Below are positions 1 to 7,334 of a stretch of 10,711 nucleotides of DNA, piece after piece; position 1 is the first letter of the stretch, and each line of letters starts with the position of its first letter. The notes under the pieces were generated by a model. It was not told the origin of the DNA. It searched no databases and was given only the letters and a program-made list of their open reading frames with translations. This stretch comes from Firmicutes bacterium UBA3936 (GTDB lineage Bacteria > Bacillota > Dethiobacteria > Dethiobacterales > Dethiobacteraceae). A program made the translations under genes and the position numbers. The stretch is taken from assembly GCA_002385745.1 (NCBI GenBank), contig DGEC01000014.1, forward strand, positions 10,695-21,405. Direction: 5' to 3'.

Positions 1-127
1 TCTGTGGCACTTTCCTTGAGGTCACCCTCACTGGGCGTTACCCAGCACCCTGCCCTGTGGAGCTCGGACTTTCCTCGAGAACATGTGTCCCCGCGACTAT
101 CCGACCTACTTTGTAGTTGTCTCCGGA
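1..127 (-). ncRNA. rnpB: RNase P RNA, 5' part (3' end cut off by the window edge)
   Basis: This is the catalytic RNA of RNase P, which removes the 5' leaders of precursor tRNAs. Read on the minus strand, it shows the conserved 5' core: GAGGAAAGTCCGAGCTCC at about 78-61, then CAGGGCAGGGTGCTGGGTAA, the small hairpin CTGGGTAACGCCCAG, and AGTGCCACAGA at the edge. These match the type A bacterial consensus (inference from memory of the family). The exact 5' end is uncertain. The conserved fold probably starts near 115, while the promoter just upstream predicts transcription from about 127. The P1 partner strand and the 3' half are outside the window. Confidence 0.95.
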
Positions 128-133
128 ATATGT

Positions 134-162
134 AGTATAGCATGTAAGAAGGATAATGTCAA
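134..162 (-). promoter_or_regulatory. SigA promoter of rnpB, with extended -10
   Basis: The minus strand carries a perfect -35 TTGACA (162-157), a 17-base spacer and -10 TATACT (139-134). A TG one base before the -10 makes it an extended -10. Predicted transcription starts near 127, at the RNase P RNA. Such a strong match fits a highly expressed stable RNA. Confidence 0.85.
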
Positions 163-198
163 AAACAATTTTAACCAAAGCATTTGCTACTTGCTTTG
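161..198 (-). terminator. possible weak terminator of the ABC-F gene
   Basis: A 7-bp stem CAAAGCA / TGCTTTG (198-192 with 182-176) has a 9-base loop and spans the ABC-F stop codon. On the minus strand it is followed by T-rich sequence including TTTTT at 165-161. The stem has only three G-C pairs and the T run starts about 10 bases after it, so it is a weak candidate. The T run abuts the -35 box of rnpB. Confidence 0.3.
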
Positions 199-2088
199 CT
201 CCAACTCTTCCCCGACGGCAGCCCAGCTCCGGTAGAGCTCCTCCAGTTGCTGATTGAGCTCCTGCAGCCTGAAAGCCAGTTCGGTCAGACGCTCGTGGTC
301 TGCCGAGGCCTCATTTACTTCTTCTTCCAGCTGCCGCTTTAAATCCTCGTTTTTAGCGATTTCCTCCTCAAGTTGAGCAAGCTTTTGCTGCCGCCGGTAA
401 ATTTCATTGGGAGACAAAACCCGGGTTGCTTTTCTCTCGTTCTTAAGCTGTTGTACTTTTTTCCTGTCCGCATTCCTGCCGGTTTCTTCCGTTTTTTTCT
501 TCGTCAACCAGTAGTCATAATTGCCGGGAAAGCGCTCGATGCCGGTCGCAGAAAGTTCCATGGTCACGGAAGTTACCCGGTTTAAAAACCAGCGGTCATG
601 GGAAACTGTCAGCAGTGTACCGGGATATTCATTCAGAGCTTCCTCCAGCACTTCTTTGCCGTCTATGTCCAGGTGGTTGGTAGGCTCGTCCAGTACCAAA
701 AAGTTGGCTTCCGCAAGCAGCAGTTTGGCCAGTGCCAGCCTGGTGGCCTCGCCGCCGCTCATGTGTTTTACCTGCCGGAAGGCTTCCTCGCCCCGGAAAA
801 GGAAGCGAGCCAAAAGGTTCTGGACTTGTCCCCGGGTCCAGAAGGGGCGCACACTCCAAATTTCTTCTGCGGCACTTTTTTCAGGGTCGAGGTCAACCCG
901 CTTCTGGCTGAAATAGGCTATTTTCACATGGTGCCCGTATTTTACCCGGCCTGCCGTTGGCTGTCGCAAACCGCAGATAATCTCCAGCAAAGTAGTCTTG
1001 CCGCAGCCGTTGGGCCCGATTAATGCCACCCGTTCACCCCGTTCAATAGAAAAAGAAATGTTTTTAAACAAGGGCAGGCCGTTAAATTCCATGGTTAAAT
1101 TGCGGCATTCCAGGACATGGCGGCCGCTTGGCCGGCGCTGGCTGAATTTGAAAGCTGCTTTTAAATGTTCCCCGGGCGGCGGGGCAATGCGCTCCAGTTT
1201 CTCCAGTTCCCGCCGCCTGCTCTGGGCCTGCCGAGTATTTTGCCCGGCAATATTGCGGGCTATAAATTCTTCGGTTTTCTTAATATATTCCTGCTGGGCA
1301 ATATATTCTTTGTACTGTTTTTCCCGGCGTCTCTTCCGTTCCTCGCGGTAAAAGCCGTAACCGCCGGCATAATGCTCCAGCTTTTTTCCGGTGAGTTCGC
1401 AGACTGAATCCGCCAGGAGGCTTAAGAAACGGCGGTCATGGGAAACAAACAACAAGGCGCCTTTATAGTTTTGGAGATAGTCCTCCAGCCACTGAATGCC
1501 CTCGATATCCAAATGGTTTGTCGGCTCGTCCAAAAGCAGGATATCGGGACTCGCAAGCAGCAACCGCGCCAAAGCCAGCCGGCTTTGCTGGCCGCCGCTT
1601 AATGCTTCCACAGGACGGGAGAAATCCTCATCACTAAAGCCCAGACCGCTTAAGACGCTGCGGGTGCGGGCGGGATAACTGTAGCCGTCCAGATCCTCAA
1701 AGCGCTGGTTCAAAGCACTATATTGCTCCAATAGCCTGGACTGCTTTTCGGGGCTTGCAGCGGCGATTTCCCGCTCCAGCCGGCGGATTTCCCGCTCCAG
1801 CTCTGCCAGGTGAACAAATACCGACAGCCCTTCATCCAGTACCGTATTGCCCGGGGTAAAAGAGAATTGCTGGCTTTGGTAGCCCAGGCGGCAATCCCTG
1901 GCTGTTGTCACCCTGCCTTCGTCCGGTTCCAGTTCGCCGGCCAGGATGCGCAGTAAAGTAGTTTTGCCGCTGCCGTTGGCTCCCAGCAAGGCCAGGCGCC
2001 TGCCTTTTTTTAAATCCAGATCTATTCCGTCCAACACCGGGTCGGCGCCGAAAGATTTTTTAACTAAACGGGCACTAAGCAGTATCAT
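187..2088 (-). CDS. ABC-F family ATPase (YdiF-like ribosome-associated factor)
   Basis: This is a soluble protein of 633 residues with two ABC ATPase domains and no membrane segments, as in ABC-F translation factors that bind the ribosomal E site. Domain 1 has Walker A GANGSGKT (36-43), signature LSGGQ (163-167) and Walker B ILLLDEPTNHLD (183-194). The charged interdomain linker lies at about 245-305. Domain 2 has GPNGCGKT (358-365), MSGGE (443-447) and FLVLDEPTNHLD (463-474). A charged, probably coiled-coil tail covers about 530-633. The N-terminus and length resemble Bacillus YdiF (from memory). The start chosen is ATG 2088, with GGAGGA seven bases upstream. An in-frame ATG at 2124 would give 12 more residues but lies inside the promoter, upstream of the predicted transcript start. 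Whether it is a housekeeping ribosome factor or an antibiotic-resistance ABC-F cannot be read from sequence alone; housekeeping is more likely. Confidence 0.93.
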   Translation of the reverse strand: MILLSARLVKKSFGADPVLDGIDLDLKKGRRLALLGANGSGKTTLLRILAGELEPDEGRVTTARDCRLGYQSQQFSFTPGNTVLDEGLSVFVHLAELEREIRRLEREIAAASPEKQSRLLEQYSALNQRFEDLDGYSYPARTRSVLSGLGFSDEDFSRPVEALSGGQQSRLALARLLLASPDILLLDEPTNHLDIEGIQWLEDYLQNYKGALLFVSHDRRFLSLLADSVCELTGKKLEHYAGGYGFYREERKRRREKQYKEYIAQQEYIKKTEEFIARNIAGQNTRQAQSRRRELEKLERIAPPPGEHLKAAFKFSQRRPSGRHVLECRNLTMEFNGLPLFKNISFSIERGERVALIGPNGCGKTTLLEIICGLRQPTAGRVKYGHHVKIAYFSQKRVDLDPEKSAAEEIWSVRPFWTRGQVQNLLARFLFRGEEAFRQVKHMSGGEATRLALAKLLLAEANFLVLDEPTNHLDIDGKEVLEEALNEYPGTLLTVSHDRWFLNRVTSVTMELSATGIERFPGNYDYWLTKKKTEETGRNADRKKVQQLKNERKATRVLSPNEIYRRQQKLAQLEEEIAKNEDLKRQLEEEVNEASADHERLTELAFRLQELNQQLEELYRSWAAVGEELEQSK

Positions 2089-2089
2089 T

Positions 2090-2170
2090 CTATCTTCCTC
2101 CGTCAAACAGCATAATAGCTTCAAGACGGGTTTTTGTCAAAATGCAGTTTCTTCCGTCCCTTCCTTGCAT
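2090..2170 (-). CDS. possible 26-residue leader ORF before ABC-F
   Basis: A small frame opens at ATG 2170 with GAGGTG six bases upstream. It encodes MQGRDGRNCILTKTRL followed by EAIMLFDGGR and ends with TAG one base before the ABC-F ATG. This spacing would allow translational coupling. Against it, the consensus ABC-F promoter lies inside this frame, so most ABC-F transcripts would lack its start, and I see no good promoter further upstream. It is reported because ABC-F genes are often controlled by leader peptides (established for resistance-type members). Confidence 0.2.
   Translation of the reverse strand: MQGRDGRNCILTKTRLEAIMLFDGGR
2112..2140 (-). promoter_or_regulatory. SigA promoter of the ABC-F gene
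   Basis: The minus strand has -35 TTGACA (2140-2135), a 17-base spacer and -10 TATTAT (2117-2112). Transcription would start near 2105, only a few bases before the GGAGGA ribosome-binding site at 2101-2096. This short leader fixes the translation start at 2088. Confidence 0.75.
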
Positions 2171-2326
2171 AATGAACACCTCTTTGCCTATTCACCAAGA
2201 CATGCCAGGTATCATTCCCTTGAAAACAGCGCCTTTCCCCCTATCATGAATGTCTTCTCCATGTAAGCTTTTAGCCGGAATCCGATATTTTTTATTAAAG
2301 AAAGTCGAGCATCACTAATGCGGTTT

Positions 2327-2335
2327 TGGTATTAT
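2327..2335 (+). promoter_or_regulatory. possible extended -10 promoter of the AraC-family gene
   Basis: TGgTATTAT is an extended -10 match lying just upstream of the GGCGGTGG ribosome-binding site (2345-2352). I find no good -35 at 16-19 bases upstream, so any promoter here would rely on the extended -10 or on an activator, possibly the regulator itself (inference). Nothing else clear is seen between 2171 and 2326. Confidence 0.3.
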
Positions 2336-2356
2336 GTTATAAAAGGCGGTGGAATC

Positions 2357-3223
2357 ATGTTTAAAGAGCTGAATCAGGTTATTGAATACATTGAAGAGCA
2401 TCTAACCACTGAACTTTCTCTTAACAAAATTTCTGAATATGCCGGGATTCCCGACCATCATTTCAGAAAGGTCTTTTTTTATCTTTCAGGGCTGACATTA
2501 AATGAATATATAAAAAACAGAAAACTGTCCGAAGCGAATAAAGATCTCCTGCAGGGAGAAAAAGTAACGGATGTTGCCTTGAAATATGGTTATCAGTCAA
2601 CAGACGGCTTTACCCGGGCATTTAAGAAATGGAGCGGCTTCCTGCCCTCTGAAGCAATAAAAAAAGGCCTGAGCAAAACATTTCCCAAATTGTCATTTAT
2701 AATAACCGTCAAGGGAGGAGTTCCGATGGAGTTTAGAATCGAGAACAAACCGGCCTTTAATTTTGCCGGTGTAAGTAAACGTGTTCCCATGCAATTTGAA
2801 GGTGTAAATAACGAGATTGTTAAGCTTGCCGAGAGTATAACGGATGAACAAAAAGAAGAAATGCACCGCTTGCAAAATATGGAGCCCTATGAAATTGTCA
2901 ATGTTTCTTACGACGCTGATGCCAACTTTTTAAAAGAAGAAGGATATTTAACCCACTTAATCGGTGTTTTAACAACTGAAAATCAGATAAGTGAACGCCT
3001 GGAAAAAGTACCGGTGGAAGCCTGTACCTGGGCTGTCTTTCCGAACGAAGGACCGTTCCCTTCTACATTGCAAAACACAATGGCAAAAATATACGCAGAA
3101 TGGCTTCCTTCCTCCGGCTATGAATTAGTCAATGCGCCCAGTTTTTCTTTTACCAAAATGGATGAACATAAAAAGGATTACGCATACAGCGAAATTTGGA
3201 TTCCTGTCCGGAAGAAATCATAA
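2357..3223 (+). CDS. AraC-family regulator with C-terminal GyrI-like effector domain
   Basis: This is a 288-residue DNA-binding regulator. Residues 1 to about 105 form the two helix-turn-helix AraC/XylS domain: LSLNKISEYAGIPDHHFRKVF is the first motif, and VTDVALKYGYQSTDGFTRAF with the following PSEAIKKG is the second and the family signature. Residues from about 125 to the end match the GyrI-like (SOUL/Rob-type) small-molecule domain, ending in YSEIWIPV as is typical. The architecture is that of Rob-like regulators in Firmicutes that sense hydrophobic ligands; the ligand here is unknown. The start is ATG 2357 with GGTGG four bases upstream; an earlier in-frame ATG at 2318 lies upstream of the likely promoter. 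It is the only plus-strand gene, divergent from the ABC-F gene and convergent with the zinc-ribbon gene (15 bases apart). It is noticeably A+T-richer than its neighbours, which suggests later acquisition. Its target is unknown; the divergent ABC-F gene is a candidate. Confidence 0.92.
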   Translation: MFKELNQVIEYIEEHLTTELSLNKISEYAGIPDHHFRKVFFYLSGLTLNEYIKNRKLSEANKDLLQGEKVTDVALKYGYQSTDGFTRAFKKWSGFLPSEAIKKGLSKTFPKLSFIITVKGGVPMEFRIENKPAFNFAGVSKRVPMQFEGVNNEIVKLAESITDEQKEEMHRLQNMEPYEIVNVSYDADANFLKEEGYLTHLIGVLTTENQISERLEKVPVEACTWAVFPNEGPFPSTLQNTMAKIYAEWLPSSGYELVNAPSFSFTKMDEHKKDYAYSEIWIPVRKKS

Positions 3224-3238
3224 TTTTTCTCATGCGGA

Positions 3239-3949
3239 TTATCTCATTATTAAAAGGCGGCCGCAGTTCTCGCAGCGGATGTTTTTTCCCCCCTGCCGCA
3301 GGCTGCTTTTAATCAAAGAAGAGACGCTGACACGACAGCCGCTGCAGACATTACCGGCAACCTCGACTACCGGGCGGCCGTGGAATTGTTTTCGCCGCTT
3401 GCGGTATTCGTCAATTAGAGCCGGACTTATCTGCTGCAGAAGCAGCTGGCGTTCTGCCAGCAGCTTTTCTTTTTGGCTTCTAATTTCCTGCAACTCCGCC
3501 TTCCCGCTTTTTTGCAGCTGCAGCAGGCTACCGCGCATTTCCTGGTATCTTTTTGTTATTGTATTTATATTCTTTTCCTGCTCATCCCTTTTTTCCATGA
3601 TGTCAAGAAGCTTTTCTTCCTGCTCCCTTTGTTCATCTTTCAATATTTCCGCTTTTTTCGTTAACTGTTCCAGTTCTTTGGGGCTGTGGTTCATACCTTT
3701 ATAGAGTTCGTTGTGTACGGCTTTTTGTTCCTCCTCGTTCCTTTGCAGGCTGTGTTCCAGCCTTTTTTGCTGTTTGCAAAGTTCTGCAAAATCGGACTTT
3801 GCTCTGAGCAGCTTTTCCTTTGCCCGGACCGTTTCAGCCTGCAATTTTTTAAACTCTGCAATAACCGGCAGGGATTTTTGGGTTTGCTGCAATTTTTCCA
3901 GCTGCAGTTCAATCTCTTGCAGTTTGTATAAATTTTGCAGTTCTTCCAC
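3239..3949 (-). CDS. coiled-coil protein with C-terminal C4-type zinc ribbon (COG1579/DUF164-like)
   Basis: This 236-residue protein is almost entirely charged heptad-like helix (about 1-170, rich in L, E, K, Q) and ends in a zinc ribbon with C202-x2-C205 and C226-x2-C229. That arrangement is typical of the COG1579 family, whose cellular function is not settled; nucleic-acid or protein binding is usually assumed. The start chosen is GTG 3949, eight bases after an ideal AGGGAGGTG ribosome-binding site. The longer frame begins with a GTG at 3958 that overlaps this site and is unlikely to be used. The gene follows the Nif3-family gene, a common neighbourhood in Firmicutes. A hairpin terminator lies between the two, and there is no room for a promoter after it, so expression may depend on readthrough. 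Confidence 0.88.
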   Translation of the reverse strand: MEELQNLYKLQEIELQLEKLQQTQKSLPVIAEFKKLQAETVRAKEKLLRAKSDFAELCKQQKRLEHSLQRNEEEQKAVHNELYKGMNHSPKELEQLTKKAEILKDEQREQEEKLLDIMEKRDEQEKNINTITKRYQEMRGSLLQLQKSGKAELQEIRSQKEKLLAERQLLLQQISPALIDEYRKRRKQFHGRPVVEVAGNVCSGCRVSVSSLIKSSLRQGGKNIRCENCGRLLIMR

Positions 3950-3974
3950 CCTGGCCACCTCCCTTTCAGTAGAT

Positions 3975-3999
3975 AAAAAGACAGGCTTAAAGCCTGTCT
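3975..3999 (-). terminator. intrinsic terminator overlapping the Nif3-family stop codon
   Basis: On the minus strand AGACAGGCTT / AAGCCTGTCT forms a near-perfect stem (9 bp with a 3-base loop), continued by TTTT and then ATC. The stem includes two bases of the TAG stop codon (4000-3998), so ribosomes finishing nif3 could disturb folding. It closes the permease-trmK-nif3 unit or attenuates transcription into the zinc-ribbon gene. Confidence 0.8.
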
Positions 4000-5116
4000 A
4001 ATATACGCGCCATATATTTGTTTCGATGGTCGAAGCAACAACTTCCGTCTGATAGCCTGACAACTGCAGCTGTTTGCGCAAGTATTCGCAAAGTACAGGC
4101 ACAATGATTCTTTCTGTGGCATCATGACCGGCGTCTACTACAGCCAAACCGCCGTTAGATGCCTCCTGTGCCTCATGATATTTCAAATCTCCGGTAACCA
4201 AAACATCGGCGCCGGCAAATATGGCGCTTTTTATCAGGTCACTTCCGGCTCCGCCGCAGACTGCCACTTTCTTGACGGTTTTCCCGGCGTCACCGGCAGC
4301 CCGGACAAAGGGGATATCAAGGCTTTTCTTTATCCGGCGGCAAAATTCCGCAAGAGTCACGGGAGCAGGCAGCCTGCCCAGCCTGCCCAGACCGTAAGGT
4401 CGCCCATTGTTAAGCAAGGGATATATGTCATAAGCAACTTCTTCGTAAGGATGAGATTCCAGCATAGCCTGGACCACACCTTTGCGCAATTCAGCCGGCA
4501 TAATTGTTTCCAGGCGTACTTCCTCAGCCTTTTCCAGCTGCCCTATTTCGCCCAGAAAAGGCTTTGCCCCCTCCTGCGGTAGAAAAGTACCCGTACCCGG
4601 AGCCTGGAAAGAACAATGGCTGTATTTGCCTATCCAGCCGGCACCGGCGGCAGCCATTGCCGAGAGCACCTTGTCTTCGTATCCACGGGGGACAAAAACA
4701 ACAATCTTTTCCAGTTTTTCCTCTCCTGCCGGCTGCAAGATTTCCGTTTCCTGAAGGCCAATACGGGCAGCCAGAGCATCATTAACGCCACCGTCTGCCA
4801 AATCAAGGTTTGTATGGGCGGCATAAATATGCAGGCCGGCATTCAGGGCTTGCTGTATAATCCTGCCCCGCATTTCATCGGTGCGGACAGCTTTTAGGGG
4901 CTTAAATAAAAATGGGTGGTGGGTTGCGATGAAATTGGCGCCCGCTTCAATTGCTTCATTGAGGGCAGCTTCTGTAATCTCCAGGGCAACATATATTTTA
5001 TTCACATTTCCCGTCGGGCTGCCCAACTGCAGCCCGACATTATCCCATTCCAGGGCCAGGCTTTTCGGTGCCAATTTTTCCAGTATATCAATCACTGTCT
5101 GAACTTTGAGCTGCAT
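3998..5116 (-). CDS. Nif3-family dinuclear metal-centre protein (YqfO-like)
   Basis: This 372-residue protein belongs to the Nif3/YbgI family, hexameric cytosolic proteins with a two-metal site, sometimes annotated as GTP cyclohydrolase I type 2; the physiological reaction is unsettled. Expected ligands are present: ATHHPF (H66, H67), AAHTNLD (H101, D105) and DAGHDATE (H331, E335). DNVGLQLG sits at 25-32. Residues about 135-235 form the inserted PII/CutA-like domain of the long Firmicutes version (KIVVFVPRG to SHPYEEVAYDIYPL). The start is ATG 5116, nine bases after GGGAGG; the TTG two codons earlier is too close to the ribosome-binding site. It overlaps the 3' end of trmK by 29 bases, implying co-transcription and translational coupling, the same pairing as yqfN-yqfO in Bacillus. 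Confidence 0.95.
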   Translation of the reverse strand: MQLKVQTVIDILEKLAPKSLALEWDNVGLQLGSPTGNVNKIYVALEITEAALNEAIEAGANFIATHHPFLFKPLKAVRTDEMRGRIIQQALNAGLHIYAAHTNLDLADGGVNDALAARIGLQETEILQPAGEEKLEKIVVFVPRGYEDKVLSAMAAAGAGWIGKYSHCSFQAPGTGTFLPQEGAKPFLGEIGQLEKAEEVRLETIMPAELRKGVVQAMLESHPYEEVAYDIYPLLNNGRPYGLGRLGRLPAPVTLAEFCRRIKKSLDIPFVRAAGDAGKTVKKVAVCGGAGSDLIKSAIFAGADVLVTGDLKYHEAQEASNGGLAVVDAGHDATERIIVPVLCEYLRKQLQLSGYQTEVVASTIETNIWRVY

Positions 5117-5801
5117 TGGCAAGCACCTCCCGAAGAAATGTTAACTCTTTTTCGACTTCTTGCAGTTTCGCGGATACATCCTCTTTTTTCGCCCGCTGCA
5201 GGCTTTTTTTAAGAGTATGCAATTTTTTAATCTTTTGCTGCAGTAAAAACGGCAAAAGGGGCGGATTGTTTTCCAGTAATCGGGGCCCCAAGGATAAACG
5301 AAAAGGGTCCTTTTCCTGTTCGCTGCCGGGCTGGGCAACGATTATCTCATAAAGATGCCGGTTTTCCATCACCAGTCTTTCCTGTATTATGGCCAGGCCG
5401 TTTTCCGCCAAAAACAAGCGCAGATACCCGGCTTCATTTATGGGCTGCATAATTATCCTTTTCAGCCAATTTAACTTGTCTCGGCCTTCCGCCAATATTT
5501 TGGCTATCGTCCGCCCCCCGAGTCCGGCTATTACCACCGTATCTACCTGGTCTTCGAATTCAATTGCCTGCAGGCCGCTGCCCTGGCGCAGATCTATTTT
5601 CTGATGGCAGTTAAAAGCAGCCACCGTTTCCCTGGCTCTTTCCAGCGGTGCTTCCTTGACGTCAGTGGCAACCGCCCGCCGGCAAATCTGCTCCTGCAAT
5701 AGGTAAACGGGAAGATAAGCGTGGTCAGTCCCAATATCAGCAATAACGCTGCCGGGAGGTATTAATTCGGCAATTGCCTGCAGGCGCGGAGTGAGTCTCA
5801 T
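5088..5801 (-). CDS. trmK: tRNA (adenine(22)-N1)-methyltransferase TrmK
   Basis: This 237-residue S-adenosylmethionine-dependent enzyme methylates N1 of A22 in the D-arm region of bacterial tRNAs. The methyltransferase core has the SAM-binding segment ADIGTDHAYLP (21-31), the ATDVKEAPLERA segment after strand 2, and VVIAGLGG before the catalytic region. A charged, probably coiled-coil C-terminus (about 185-228) is typical of the family. The start is ATG 5801, eight bases after GGAGG; the in-frame GTG at 5810 overlaps that ribosome-binding site. The permease stop codon ends 17 bases before this start and the 3' end overlaps the Nif3 gene, so it sits mid-operon. In B. subtilis the pair lies downstream of sigA; here tRNAs and three other genes separate it from rpoD. 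Confidence 0.94.
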   Translation of the reverse strand: MRLTPRLQAIAELIPPGSVIADIGTDHAYLPVYLLQEQICRRAVATDVKEAPLERARETVAAFNCHQKIDLRQGSGLQAIEFEDQVDTVVIAGLGGRTIAKILAEGRDKLNWLKRIIMQPINEAGYLRLFLAENGLAIIQERLVMENRHLYEIIVAQPGSEQEKDPFRLSLGPRLLENNPPLLPFLLQQKIKKLHTLKKSLQRAKKEDVSAKLQEVEKELTFLREVLANAAQSSDSD

Positions 5802-5818
5802 TGAAGTCACCTCCGCTT

Positions 5819-7240
5819 TTATTTTTTCCCATCCTCCCCTAAATTATCTAATGCCTCGATTCCCCGCTCCTTGGGTGTCCCGGGAATAAGGTTGTCCAGT
5901 ATTAAGCCGAAAATAGCGGCAACAGCCATGCTGGTTTTGCCGATATTGTTAATGATGTCGGAAAGCCAGGTGGCTCCTTCGATAACAAAGGGAGTACCGG
6001 CAGCTTCCAAAGAATTAAAATAGGCAGGTATACTTAAGCCCATGAAGAGTATAAAGCCTATAATCAAAAGATTGCGCGAGGATGTCAAATCCGCCTTGGC
6101 CGTATTGCTGATACCGACAGCGGCTATCAGGCCAAACAGGGAGCAATAAAGACCTCCCACAATGGGTTCCGGAATCGAAGCCACGGCTCCGCCGAATTTA
6201 CCAAAGATACCGAGAATAATCAGAATTACTGCGCCAACATTAACAACATAACGGCTGGCAACCCTGGTCAGGCCAACCAGGCCGATGTTTTCCGAATAAC
6301 TGGTATTGGACAAACCGCCAAAAATACCGGCCAAAAAGCAGGCGACACCCTCCATGCCGATACCCTTGTTTATCTGGGCCGGTTTCAGTTCAGAGGTTTG
6401 GACAATGGAAGCTATAGCATGGTAATCGCCGTAAGACTCAATTATGGAAGCCAGGTAGCCGGCAAGAATAACCAGGAAAAATCCTAAATCAAAACGGGGC
6501 ATCCCCCAGGGGAAGACAAGATTAATACGGAACCAATCAGCGCTCTTCACTGGGGCAAAATCAACATACCCCGGTGTGGATGGATCGTAAAAACCGGTTA
6601 ATGTTAGAATTAGGGCTATCAGATAGACAATTACAACCGCAGTAAGAATGCTGAAGGAAGAGAAAACCGGCTTTTTACGGCCGACAATTAATGAGAAAAC
6701 AAAAATCAGGATTATTACCAGGCCGGAAAGGAACCAGTTTGTTCCCGCCTTGGGAGCGCCGCTTTCAAAAAGGGAAAGACCGATTAGTGTTACAACGGGG
6801 CCAATGACTACGGGTGTCAAGATTTTTTTAATTTTTCCCATTAAACCTGAAAACCCGATGACAGCCTCAACCACTGCCCCTAGCAGTATTGCTCCCGTTA
6901 TGTAGGTCATAACAGTTGCGGGATCGGCGCCTCCCCCCGAGACTGCCGCAATAATGGCAAAATACGGCCCCAAAAAGGCAAAAGACATCCCCTGTACAAT
7001 GGGAAGGTGCGTGCCAAAGTTGACCTGCAGCAAAGTAGCCACTCCTGCCGAAAGCATTGCCGCAGCCACCAGCAGTGCTGTCTGCCCGGCATCCATGCCC
7101 ATGGCCGGGGCCACCAGCAAGGGTACGGCAACGGTGGCGCCAAACATTGTCAGCACATGCTGCAGCCCCAGTGCAAAGGCCTTGGAAAAAGGCTTCGGCA
7201 CATCTTCAAGACGGTAAAGCATTTTGTTTTTTTCACTCAT
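5819..7240 (-). CDS. NCS2-family nucleobase permease, uracil-type favoured
   Basis: This 473-residue polytopic membrane transporter has many hydrophobic segments (about 12-14 in the family). It starts with the NCS2 motif GLQHVLTMFGATVAVPLL and continues with QGMSFAFLGP near TM3, ESYGDY near TM8 and NTSYSENIGLVGLTRVASR near TM10. Glutamates in the TM8 and TM10 segments correspond to UraA substrate-site residues, and GATVAVPLL and FAF resemble UraA, so uracil uptake is favoured over xanthine or uric acid. Specificity is not proven. The C-terminus ends in PGTPKERGIEAL, common in the family. The start is ATG 7240, seven bases after GGTGGAG; a TTG six codons earlier lies upstream of the ribosome-binding site. 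It heads the trmK-nif3 transcript from the promoter at 7306-7334. I found no purine or PRPP riboswitch in its leader. Confidence 0.92.
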   Translation of the reverse strand: MSEKNKMLYRLEDVPKPFSKAFALGLQHVLTMFGATVAVPLLVAPAMGMDAGQTALLVAAAMLSAGVATLLQVNFGTHLPIVQGMSFAFLGPYFAIIAAVSGGGADPATVMTYITGAILLGAVVEAVIGFSGLMGKIKKILTPVVIGPVVTLIGLSLFESGAPKAGTNWFLSGLVIILIFVFSLIVGRKKPVFSSFSILTAVVIVYLIALILTLTGFYDPSTPGYVDFAPVKSADWFRINLVFPWGMPRFDLGFFLVILAGYLASIIESYGDYHAIASIVQTSELKPAQINKGIGMEGVACFLAGIFGGLSNTSYSENIGLVGLTRVASRYVVNVGAVILIILGIFGKFGGAVASIPEPIVGGLYCSLFGLIAAVGISNTAKADLTSSRNLLIIGFILFMGLSIPAYFNSLEAAGTPFVIEGATWLSDIINNIGKTSMAVAAIFGLILDNLIPGTPKERGIEALDNLGEDGKK

Positions 7241-7305
7241 TATCTGTCTCCACCTCAATCATATTTTTCTCTCTAAACAGCTTTTTTTATTTTTCCCTCT
7301 TATGA

Positions 7306-7334
7306 TATATATTTGCAATTCTTTGCAATTGCAA
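7306..7334 (-). promoter_or_regulatory. promoter of the permease-trmK-nif3 unit
   Basis: The minus strand has -35 TTGCAA (7334-7329), a 17-base spacer and -10 TATATA (7311-7306). The start would be near 7299, giving a leader of about 60 bases. The -35 box is itself one of three TTGCAA repeats. Confidence 0.55.

Noticed and set aside
2181..2226. Inverted repeat CAAG...CTTG in the ABC-F/AraC intergenic region
   Set aside because: Four paired bases over a long loop is expected by chance.
3224..3238. Terminator between the convergent AraC and zinc-ribbon genes
   Set aside because: Only an AGAAA/TTTCT pairing with no T run after it; the gap is 15 bases.
7241..7300. Purine, PRPP or guanidine riboswitch before the permease
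   Set aside because: The leader is only about 60 A+T-rich bases and lacks the conserved riboswitch core motifs.
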